NCBI GenBank assembly: GCA_028285305.1
Contig: JANQPV010000044.1
Location: forward strand, 124,001 to 188,000
Direction of reading: 5' to 3'
Length of the DNA stretch: 64,000 nucleotides
From: Alphaproteobacteria bacterium
Lineage (GTDB): Bacteria > Pseudomonadota > Alphaproteobacteria > SMXP01
The notes beneath the pieces were generated by a model. The model ran no database searches. It saw only the letters and a list, made by a program, of their open reading frames with translations, and was not told the DNA's origin. Of this stretch, positions 44,245 through 53,900 are shown in pieces. A program made the position numbers and the translations under genes. Numbering within the stretch: position 1 is the stretch's first letter; every line of letters starts with the position of its first letter.

Positions 44245-45807
44245 TCATCTCTGATCTAAGGGGATGACGATGCGGAAGCCCAGATCCGGTCTCGGCTGGT
44301 CTGCTGCACTATGCGACCGGAAACTGCACCTTCCATGAGAGGGAAAACTGTCGTAACTCCCCCCACGGATGACTTTTTCTGCACCTTCAGGATTGAAAAC
44401 CGGGTCTTTGTGACCTTTGGTTATGGATGCGAAAGCGTGTTCGAGGTAACCATCTTGGCACCATTCCCATACGTTTCCGCACATGTCCCGCAGACCCCAG
44501 CGATTGTTACCGCGCGGATGACTGCCCGAAGGGAGCGGACTTTCGCAAACGCCGTTTAGATTCGCAGTGGTGCCATCAGGCTTTGCTGCACCCCAGGGAT
44601 ATTCGGCATTTGACTCACCCGCCTTTGCCGCCACCTCCCATTCTGCCTCGGTCGGAAGTCTTCCTCCGGCCCACTCAGCGTAGGTCGACGCCTGTTCCCA
44701 ACTCACACAAACGACTGGACAGTCGGGGCGCCCAAAGATCGGATCGGAGAGAAGTGGAGGGGCGGAAGACCCTGTTGCGTCCATGAACCTTTGATAATCC
44801 GCGTTCGTCACAGTTGAACGGCTGATCTGGAAAGCGGAGAGTTGAACCATTCGCGAGGGGCGCTCGTTTTCCCGCGCATTGGGATTGGCGGATCCGATGA
44901 AATATGCCCCTTCGGGGACTTCGACATACTCGCCTGTCTCTTCTTTAGGTGCGGAGGCAAACTCGAGTCCGGTTCCGAGGGATACTTCGCTTAAAAGCTC
45001 GCAAACCAATCCGGCGTCTTCCGGCCGGCGCTCGAGGTCCGACTCCACCATCTGTAAGATCAGTCGGTCAAGCTCAGGGGGGATGGCGCCGCAAAAGCTG
45101 CTGGGCGGTGTCATTTTGCTGCTGGTGATGTTGGGTATATCGCCGCCTTTCGTTAGCGAAATGAGGCTGCTTTCCGGCAGGCGCCCGTCTGTGAGCAGTT
45201 CGTATGCAACTATGCCTAATGAGAAGATGTCCGAGCGCTTATCTTTGCGATCGGGAAACAAGTACTGCTCGGGCGGCATGTATTTGGGTGTTCCGCCCCT
45301 TAATGTCGGCCCGCCGTCCGTGCTGGTTGCCGAAAGGCCGAAGTCAAGAATGAGGGGATGTTCGCATGAACCGTTGCGCAAAAAGATGTTTGCCGGCTTG
45401 ATGTCCCTGTGAACAATCACGCTGTGCGCGGTCGCCAGTGCGGCAGCGGTGAGCCTCAGGACCGTTAAGCGGTCCGAGATCGTGTTAAGCAGTTCTCCCT
45501 TGTGGCGGGCGGACCAGGCCTTGAGTTCTTCGCCCTCCAAGAGTTCCATGATGATCCCAATCCCTTCCGGTCCTTCATATAGGTCATGGATCGGACAGAT
45601 GTTGGGGTGGCGCAGAGCGCGTGAAATGAGAACTTCGCGGCGGAGGCTGTCGACTTGACTGGCATCGGCGTGATGAATCTCTTTTAGGATCTTGATCGCG
45701 ACGGGGATACCGAGTTCAGAATCGAACACTCTGAAGACATCGGCTGCCCCCCCGCTGCCGAGCTGTTGCCAGTCCTGATATCTTTCGCTGACGGCCCGAG
45801 CGTACAT
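44245..45807 (-). CDS. Ser/Thr protein kinase fused to SUMF1/FGE-like domain
   Basis: This 520-residue protein has an N-terminal Hanks-type kinase (about 10-280): glycine loop GSGGAADVF, VAIK (K39), HRDIKPANIF (D135), LDFG (D155) and PPEQ. No membrane helix is seen, so it is cytoplasmic. The C-terminal part (about 294-518) is a SUMF1/formylglycine-generating-enzyme-like domain (EVPEGAYFIGS, CVSWEQASTYAEWAGGRLPTEAEWE, GNVWEWCQDGY, VIRGGSY, GFRIV). The active-site Cys pair of true FGE is absent: the region reads SHGRCSFRSHS. It is thus a kinase with a sensor/ligand domain. It probably phosphorylates GspE or the FHA-kinase. Confidence 0.93.
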   Translation of the reverse strand: MYARAVSERYQDWQQLGSGGAADVFRVFDSELGIPVAIKILKEIHHADASQVDSLRREVLISRALRHPNICPIHDLYEGPEGIGIIMELLEGEELKAWSARHKGELLNTISDRLTVLRLTAAALATAHSVIVHRDIKPANIFLRNGSCEHPLILDFGLSATSTDGGPTLRGGTPKYMPPEQYLFPDRKDKRSDIFSLGIVAYELLTDGRLPESSLISLTKGGDIPNITSSKMTPPSSFCGAIPPELDRLILQMVESDLERRPEDAGLVCELLSEVSLGTGLEFASAPKEETGEYVEVPEGAYFIGSANPNARENERPSRMVQLSAFQISRSTVTNADYQRFMDATGSSAPPLLSDPIFGRPDCPVVCVSWEQASTYAEWAGGRLPTEAEWEVAAKAGESNAEYPWGAAKPDGTTANLNGVCESPLPSGSHPRGNNRWGLRDMCGNVWEWCQDGYLEHAFASITKGHKDPVFNPEGAEKVIRGGSYDSFPSHGRCSFRSHSAADQPRPDLGFRIVIPLDQR

Positions 45808-45874
45808 GCCTCATACCTTCCGTATGGCAACCCAATCAGACCAGTTCGCTACGGGCGGGCTGGAGCGCTTTACC

Positions 45875-46471
45875 TTAACAGTTTGTACACGTGGCTTGCG
45901 CAAGTCCTGTGGCCGCACAATAGCCTCCAGCGGCCGCAGACGAGAAATCCGTTTCGCCTTTCACGTAAGGCAGACGATTTACGCGACCATCCCAGCCGGC
46001 GCTTGTTGTAAATACGTTCGTGTACATTAGTTTGCCGTTTTGGACGCTGGCTGTCGCCCGGCCGTTGGCTTGAACGCAGTACACAACCTCGCCGTTCAGC
46101 GGCCCCGCGGTCGCAACGATCGCGTCGATGGTGTAATCGAAGTTTCCATCAATCGCGAGCTGGGCTTGTGGAATAATGTCTGAGAGCTCATTGGCGCCGG
46201 AGCCGTCAGGAGTGAGGGTTGTGCCGTCGAGTTCTGCTTGGAGCGTGGCAGGTGTTTTGCGCTGGGTTTCAGCATAACCTGTAACCGCGCCCATAATCCG
46301 GCCCAAGGTCTGAGACACTTCTGCCGTTTCCGACGTGCGAATATAGGCAAAAAGGCGAGGAACACCGATTGCCGCGATGACGCCGATAATTGTTACGACG
46401 ACCATCAGCTCGACGAGCGTAAAGCCAAGTTTCTTTTTTGTGATGTTCCGGTTTGAAGCCACCTTAGACAT
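45875..46471 (-). CDS. Major pseudopilin/type IV pilin-like (GspG/PilA)
   Basis: This is a protein of about 198 residues, started at ATG 46471 preceded by GAGAGTAAGAG. The prepilin signal KKKLG^FTLVELMVVVTIIGVIAAIGVPRL is classical, with Glu+5. The globular domain is small and ends with a cysteine-rich tail, GGYCAATGLAQATCTNC, together with an inner VVYCVQ, consistent with a disulfide loop as in PilA. It is the first gene of the minus-strand operon and has a 67-bp gap to the kinase gene. The GspG calcium site cannot be confirmed. Confidence 0.87.
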   Translation of the reverse strand: MSKVASNRNITKKKLGFTLVELMVVVTIIGVIAAIGVPRLFAYIRTSETAEVSQTLGRIMGAVTGYAETQRKTPATLQAELDGTTLTPDGSGANELSDIIPQAQLAIDGNFDYTIDAIVATAGPLNGEVVYCVQANGRATASVQNGKLMYTNVFTTSAGWDGRVNRLPYVKGETDFSSAAAGGYCAATGLAQATCTNC

Positions 46472-46498
46472 AACTCTTACTCTCAACATAGCACCCAA

Positions 46499-47244
46499 TT
46501 TTGGTTCACCCTATCCAAGAGAGGTTGATAACTTTTTAATCAAGACTGAGCTTGCGCGACGACGAATGTGATTGTTCGTATGGTGTATTTCGGAGCGCAG
46601 CGGTGCTGTTTTGGGACGCTGGCTTTCGGTGTATGCTTTAACAGAAGAAAGTGTTGCGGGAACGCGGCGCGTGATGTGTAAAGATTAACCAAATTGCATA
46701 CAGTTGATGTGTGCGGTGTTGCTTCGAGCCGCGGTACCGACCTTGTATCTCCTTTGTCTAAGAACCCGCGAAACCGAGTCGGACGAATACTGCTCGCTAC
46801 AGGTCATGGGGGAATCTATGGTATACGGAAGGTTAACAGAGGGTCGATGGTACAATCACGAGCGTGACGAAAGAACCAAGCGCAACATCCGTTCGCTTAA
46901 TCTGACATTCGTAGGAGCACTTGGCGGATTGGGGCGTCAATTTGTCCGATCACCCAATGCCTCGCCAACGCGTGCCCCACCATCCAATGCCCAGTGGGGC
47001 CGGCGGAAGGAATGACAGATTGTCCGTTTCCATCCCGCTCTTTGAACGCTTTATCAAGACCCTAAAAAACGGAAGACGTTTTGGACAGCCTCGTGATCAC
47101 CCCAATTATGCGTTTTGGTGACTGCGATCCCTTAGAAAGCTCTTATGTTGAAGAGTGCATGAGTAGCCCGGCACATGCCATCTCCACGCTGCGATTTTGT
47201 TCCTTGTAGATACATTCATCCGCAGTCGATTAGATTCGGCCCTC
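46499..47244. other. Gene-poor stretch upstream of the secretion operon
   Basis: About 750 bp with no convincing gene. The 46499-46700 part should hold the promoter of the minus-strand pseudopilin operon. An ORF from ATG 46819 to 47015 on the plus strand (65 codons, GGGGGA before it) is the best candidate, but its protein resembles nothing and its C-terminal half is Pro/Arg-rich. It is left as possible only. Confidence 0.4.
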
Positions 47245-47457
47245 TCATCTGCCTTCGATGGTTCCTTTAAGCTCACGCCATATTGTTGCGGTGTCTTGGG
47301 TCCCATTTGGTTTCGGGCTGCCGCCAAAATGAAGAATGGCCATCTCAAGGAAGTACAATCCGGCCTTGTCATCAAGTTCTCGCGCCGAGTACCACAATTT
47401 GTAGAGTTCATCCCTTATTTCTGCGATTTGGTGGTCGCGCGCTCCCGACTCGCACAT
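47245..47457 (-). CDS. Small helical protein of unknown function
   Basis: This is a 70-residue ORF with a very strong ribosome site (AAAGGAGGGA, about 11 bp before the ATG) and amphipathic helical sequence ARDHQIAEIRDELYKLW followed by an acidic-basic stretch. No signal peptide or membrane segment is present. It is divergent from the polyketide synthase gene, and a perfect palindrome lies 62 bp upstream of its start, so the two may share regulation. The family is not recognised. Confidence 0.6.
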   Translation of the reverse strand: MCESGARDHQIAEIRDELYKLWYSARELDDKAGLYFLEMAILHFGGSPKPNGTQDTATIWRELKGTIEGR

Positions 47458-47949
47458 GTTAACCGCTCCCTCCTTTAAACACTTTTATGACTGAATAGAG
47501 CCTTTCGACCCGTTTCAAAATGGTCAGATCTGACCATTGCTGAAATTCAGGGTGGTTGGGTCGGAAGGTTTCAATGGACGCGAGCGCATTGGATCGCTAT
47601 TGTGGAAAAGCATCCGATTTTCTCAATTTGATTGTCGTAAACGTCTTTGTGATCTCCGCTCCCAGCGGTGTATTCGGAACAAAAAAGCAATTACCGCCAG
47701 TGGGGACGGGTGTGTTGGGTTTGTTTGAGTAAAAAAATGGGGTGGATTTTCCGGCGTGACTGTTTGGTGACAGTCGGTCCCGCATCGTGTTCTATGATCC
47801 GCGTTAAGTTTAATCGATATCGCATATGCGGTTGAGGAACCGCTCAACACGTGGTCCACTCACGCTCTCTTCGAGTGCGTTTGTGGCGGTGCTGAGTTCT
47901 TTGCCCCTCCCGACGAAGTTTTTGTGTCGTACTAAGTTTGAGTGTTTCC
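47458..47949. other. Divergent promoter region before polyketide synthase
   Basis: No gene is supported. The stretch separates the small minus-strand gene from the PKS start. Besides the palindrome at 47519-47538 it holds a smaller perfect one, CGCATATGCG (47821-47830). Confidence 0.5.
47519..47538. promoter_or_regulatory. Perfect 20-bp palindrome, candidate operator
   Basis: AATGGTCAGATCTGACCATT is a perfect 20-bp inverted repeat. The half-site TGGTC matches operators of FadR/GntR-type repressors (TGGTCnnGACCA family). It sits 62 bp before the small minus-strand gene and 412 bp before the polyketide synthase. Confidence 0.6.
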
Positions 47950-50900
47950 ATGTCAAAACTCCATCGGGAACCCATCGCGATTGTCGGCATTGGTTGCCGC
48001 TTTCCGGGGGGAGCGTCTTCGCCAGAAGAATTCTGGACTTTTCTTAATTCAAAAGGGAACGGCATTTGCGAGATCCCATCGGATCGTTGGAGCATCGACG
48101 GCTTTTACGACCCTGATCCCGTGGCCATTGCGCGCGCCAGCACGAAGTGGGGCGGCTTTCTGGAAAGTGTTCGTGCGTTTGACGCAGAGTTTTTCGACAT
48201 TTCGCCGCGCGAAGCGAGCAGTATGGATCCTCAGCAGCGGATCGCTCTGCAGGTCGTTTACGAGGCAATCCAAGACTCCAGGTTGCGCATTGCGGATTTG
48301 CAGGACCAGAAGACCGGTGTCTTTGTCGGTGTCTCCGTTTCAGATTATGGCGGGCTGCAAAGGCTTCGCAAAACCACCAACGAGATCTATGCCGGGACAG
48401 GTGCTGCACTGAGTATTGTCGCGAACCGGATTTCGCACCGGTTCAATCTGTCAGGGCCTAGCTACTCCGTCGATACGGCGTGCTCTTCATCATTGGTTGC
48501 CGTCGATCAGGCCTGTATGAATCTGTTAAGCGGCGAATGTGCGACCGCGCTCGTGTGCGGTGTGAATGTGTTTGCGGACCCGGCAGGATTTGTTGCGTTC
48601 AGTAAAGCGGGCATGTTGTCCGAGACCGGAACAATTTCCACGTTCGATGCGCGGGCAAACGGATATGTCCGAGGTGAGGGATGCGGAGCAGTTGTCTTGA
48701 AACGGCTTTCAGATGCCGAACGGGATGGCAATGACATCTATGCGGTTATTCGCTCAACCGGGATCAACCAGGATGGCCAAACCCCGACGCTGACGGCACC
48801 CAATCCCGCTCGCCAGGTGCTTCTTTTGAAGCAGTTGTGTGAGAAAGTGGGCATTGACACGGCAAGTGTAGATTATGTTGAAGCTCACGGAACCGGTACG
48901 CCAATCGGGGATCCGATTGAGGCAACCGCCATTGGCACCGTCTTTGGATCAGGGGGAACCGCAGAGCCAACCTTGGTTGGATCGGTCAAGCCCAACATAG
49001 GACACCTAGAGTCAGCGGCCGGTATCTCCGGACTCATCAAGTCTGCCTTGGTGGTGAAAAACTCCTTAGTTCCCCCCAACCGCAATTTTGAGGACCCAAA
49101 TCCAAATATTCCATTTGAGACTCTTGGCATCGCCGTTCCCCAGCAAGCGACCGCGATTGGGAACGGTGTTTGCCGGGCAGCCGTGAACTCCTTCGGATTT
49201 GGGGGTACGAATGCGAGCGCGCTGGTTGAGCGGTACGAGCCCGTCCGCAAGTACAGCAGTGCAAAGAGATCAAAAGTTCGTGACGTTCCGGTTGCGCCTT
49301 ATTGCCCGGTCGCTTTATCGGCGGCAACTGAGACGTCCCTGCGAGCGTTTGCAGGTCGATTGGCAGATCAACTCGGTGAGGGCGGTTCTTTGGAAGGGGT
49401 GTCAGCCAAAGAACTATCTGCGCACATCAATGCGGAAAGAGACCACTTCAAACACCGGGCCGTTTGCCTCACGGGCCCGGAGGATTTGGAAGAACAGCTT
49501 AGAGACGTTGCGGACGATAGTGTTGACGAACCGGCGCCGCGAACACTTCCGCACACGCTCATAGGGCAAGCCACGCAGGCGCCGAAAGTCGCCTTCACGT
49601 TCGCTGGCCAAGGCGGACAATGGTGGGCGATGGGACGCGGGCTGCTTGAGGCCGAACCGGCCTTTCGTGCCAAAGTCAAAGAATTCGACAAGATCTTCCG
49701 TGACATCGCCGGTTGGTCGATCATTTCGGAACTGAAGCGCTCCGAAGGAAAATCACGCGTTCACGAGTCCGAGGTGACGCAGCCTGCGATATTCGCAATT
49801 CAAATCGGCTTGGCGGCGCTTTGGCAAAGGGCGGGTGTGCGGCCAGACGTTATTGTTGGCCATAGTTTTGGCGAGGTGGCAGCGGCCTATGTGGCTGGCG
49901 CCCTGTCGCTCGAAACAGCGGCCAAACTCATTCACCGGCGAGGCTTGATCGCGTCGGTGATCGGTGAAACCGGCGCCATGATGGCTGTGGGTATGAGTTC
50001 CGATCAGCTCCTAGACTTTATGGATACTGACGATGTCGACATTGCCGCCTATAACGGTCCGACGATGGTGACGGTCAGTGGGGAGAGCGGAGCGATCGAC
50101 CATCTGGAGCATCGTCTGACGGTTGAAAAACCTGAGGTTTTGGCTCGCCGCTTGGCGATGAACATTCCCTGGCATTCACGAGCTTTGGACCCCGCGGAAG
50201 CGTGGTTCAGAGACGGGATCGGAGAAATCGAATGGCAGGCGCCATCGGTTCCATTCATCTCAACCGTCACTGGGAGACCTGAAACCTGTCTTGATACCGA
50301 CTATTGGTGGCAAAACCTTCGACAGCCCGTTGCTTATGAACGCAGTGTTGGCGTGGCACTCAAGATGGGGGCCGAGTTCTTTCTTGAGCTGGGACCTCAC
50401 CGGACGCTTTCGGGACTTTCCGTCACAATCGCCTCTGCACTAGATGCGCAAATCAAAAACGCGAACTCTCTCTTACAGAACGTCGATGATTTCCACGCCG
50501 TCGGTGTGGCAGCGGCAACTATGTATACAAGCGGTATCGATATCGATTGGTCGGCGTTTGTCGGTGATCCGCAGACGGATGTATCGCTGCCCAGCTATCC
50601 GTGGGATCAAGATGATTACTGGGTTGAGTCGGAAGAGACATCGCGCCGATTGCACTACAAGCCCGGTCATCCGCTGTTGGGGACGAGAGATGCGGGTCCT
50701 CACCCCATTTGGGATAATGAAATAAACCTGACGGCGTTTGGATATATCGCTGACCACGCCGTCAGTGGAGATGTTATCTTCCCGGCTGCCGGGTACATGG
50801 ATATGATGTTCGCAGCCGGCCTGGAATATTTCGGACAGGCGCCGATTGAGCTCGAAAACTTGTCCATTTCAGATGCGCTGTTTATTGCCCAGGACGATGA

Positions 50901-53900
50901 TATTCTCTTGAAGACTGTCTTTGACGAAGACTCAGGCCGTATCCGGATATTCAGTCATTTGAGAGACAGCTCAATTGGTTGGGTGGAGCGGGCCTCGGCT
51001 CGGCTTTCGCAGCCGGACGTCGTGGTTCCTGAAGCTCAACCTCTGGGGCAAGCCAAGTATATCGATCGTCTTGAAAAGGATGACTTTTACGCATTGGCTT
51101 TGCGCCATGGATTTCAGTACGGCACGCACTTTCAAGGCGCCCAGGGCATAAACATCACGGCTCACGGCGTGGAAGCTCATATCCGGTCCACTGACTTTGT
51201 GGAGAAGCGCGCCGAACTGCATGCGGCCCATCCCTCAATACTGGATTCCAGTATCCAAACCGCTATTCCCTTGGCTGATATTTCAGCGGGTGTCGACCTA
51301 AGAGGCAATGAAGAGTCGGAAGAAAGTGATGCCTATCCCCTCTATCTTCCCATCGGTGCGGACCGCGTCAGATTCTATGCTCCCTTATCTGCCGAGGCCA
51401 ACGTTATCGTTCTTGGCGATGAAGATGCTGCCGGTGACAATCTTGCTTCGTACACGATAACAAAAAGCGATGGCACGGTTTGTTTGAAGATCGATGGATT
51501 TCGCATGAAAAAGATGGAGGGTGAGGGAGCTTCGTCCAGTGAAGCGACGACCAAAGCTCTTTTCCATCGAGAGTCGTTTATCAGCGTTCCAATGCCCACG
51601 AACGAAATTGAAAACGCGGGCGAGTGGCTGATCTTGTCCGGTGGTCAGATCGGATGCAATCTGTCCAAAGCCATCTCGGATCTAGGCGGCTTTACGCATG
51701 TAAGGCGGCTTTCTCTGGAAGAACGTTCGGATAAGGACTTTCTGATTGATTTGCTGACAGAATGGTTGAAGGTCGCGACAGATCCCCAGGGAATCGTTGT
51801 GTGTTGGCCGCTTGATGCGAAAGAGCTGAGTGGGGATGTCTCGAGCGAGGAGTTACAGGCCGAAACGGAAAAGACCGTTCTTTCGTGCACCGCGATGGGC
51901 CAAGCGATCGACCATCTGCGAGACAATGGTCCTTATCCCCATGTCTGGATCCTAACGGAAGGCGCGCGCGCTCTTCCCGGAGATGCGCCTTTGAGCGAGC
52001 GCGGTTTGATCCAGTCACCTGTGGTCGGATTATCAAGAACGTTCGCTTCTGAATGTGTCGAGTTCGACTTCCGCCATTTGGATCTTGAGAATAGCGGCGC
52101 CGCCGCCGTTTCGGATATGGCCGAAGTGATGCTTCGTGGAACCGAAGAAACCGAGCTTGTATTCCGGGGTGGTGAGATCTTTGTTCCGCGCATCGATTCT
52201 CCCGAAACGGAAACGCTTCCAAAACGGCCTATCCTGCTGGATCCCAAAGGGGCGGATGCCAATTATGTCGCGACTATGATTTCGCCCGGATCGCTTGACG
52301 CGATCCAGCTTCAGGAAACAGATCTCGAGCCGGTGGGCGCGGACGATGTGCGCGTAGCCGTTTCCGCGGTGGGGCTCAATTTCCGAGATATCATGGCAGC
52401 GACCGGGTTGTTGCCCGAAGAGGCGGAGACAGAGCCCGCTTATCGTAACTTGGGCCTTGAGTATGGCGGCACGGTGGTCGAGGTTGGGTCCGCGGTATCC
52501 TCACTGGTTCCAGGTGACCGCGTTATGGGAATGGGCAAGCGCTGCTTGCAAGCTTACACAAATCAGCCGGCGGCGATCCTTTCCAAGATCCCCGACACGC
52601 TGGATTTGAGCGAAGCGGCGACCATTCCTTCCGCCTTCGCGACAGCGCACTACGCCCTCAATCATGTAGGACGATTGGCGAAAGGCGAGTATGTCCTGAT
52701 CCATGCGGCGACCGGCGGCGTCGGTCTTGCGGCCATTCAGTTGGCGAAGAGGGCTGGTGCAGAAATCATAGCGACCGTCGGCAGTCCGCATAAACGTGAG
52801 CATCTTGAGAACTTAGGCATCAAGCACATCCTGAACTCGCGCTCTCTCGATTTCGCCGACCGCGTCCTTGAAATCACGAATGGGCAGGGTGTTGACGTCA
52901 TTCTGAACTCACTCCCGGCAGACTTCATCCTGAAAGGGCTGGATGTTCTCGCCCCTTATGGACGCTTCTTGGAGATTGGCAAGCGTGATGTCTATGCGGA
53001 TAGTCTGATCGGTTTGAAGGCGCTGCGCAGAAACGCTTCTCTTGCCGTGATCGATCTCGCCTCGATGGGGCATGAGCGGCCTCAGTTGTTGCGGCAACTG
53101 GTTGATGAAGTTGTCGATATGCTGGCGGACGGGGATTTGGAGCCCTTGCCCGTCACCGCGTTTCCAATCACCGAGGTGAGTGAAGCGTTCCGCTACATGT
53201 CGCAAGCGCGTCACATTGGGAAGGTTGTCGTTACGCTTCCCGACGAGACGGTTCCTGTGCTGAGTGCTGATGATAAAGAACTCTGTCTGTCCAGAGACAA
53301 GAGCTATCTGATCACCGGCGGTTCTCGAGGTTTCGGCATCACTGTTGCGCGCTGGATGAGCGAGCGCGGAGCCGGCCAGGTTGTTCTTGCTTCCCGGAGC
53401 GGGCGACCGGACGAGGACCAACAGTCTCATCTTCAAGCCATTGAAGCGAACGGCACTGCGGTTCGCCATCTTCCGCTCGACGTGACAAACGAGAGTGACG
53501 TTGCTAAGGCGGTTGCGGAGTTGGCTACGGGACCAAGACCGCTTGCCGGGATTATACATGGCGCGGCTGTGATTATTGATGGGTTCCTTGGGCAAATGGA
53601 CGAGACTTCCGTCACATCCGTCCTCAGACCAAAGACAATGGGTGCATGGAATCTGCACCGGGCCGTAGAACAGACCGGTCAAAGTCTGGATTTCTTTGTT
53701 CAGTTCTCTTCACTTGCGCAAGTGATGGGCTCTTCGGGGCAATCAAACTACGTTGCGGCCAACTCTTTTTTGGAGGCGATCTCTCATTACCGCTCCGGCA
53801 GAGACCTCTCCGGTCAAACCATGCATTGGGGTGCTCTGGCTGATTCCGGATTTGTTTCTCGAAGCGATTCTATGACCACTTATCTGGAAAGCATGGGAAT

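Noticed and set aside
44245-45807. C-terminal domain as an active formylglycine-generating enzyme
   Set aside because: The catalytic cysteine pair is absent and no sulfatase gene is nearby, so only the fold is claimed.
46704-47015. 103-codon plus-strand ORF (and its inner 65-codon start) before the small orphan gene
   Set aside because: Composition rich in Arg/Pro at the end, no family, and only a fair ribosome site. Kept only as a note in the intergenic entry.
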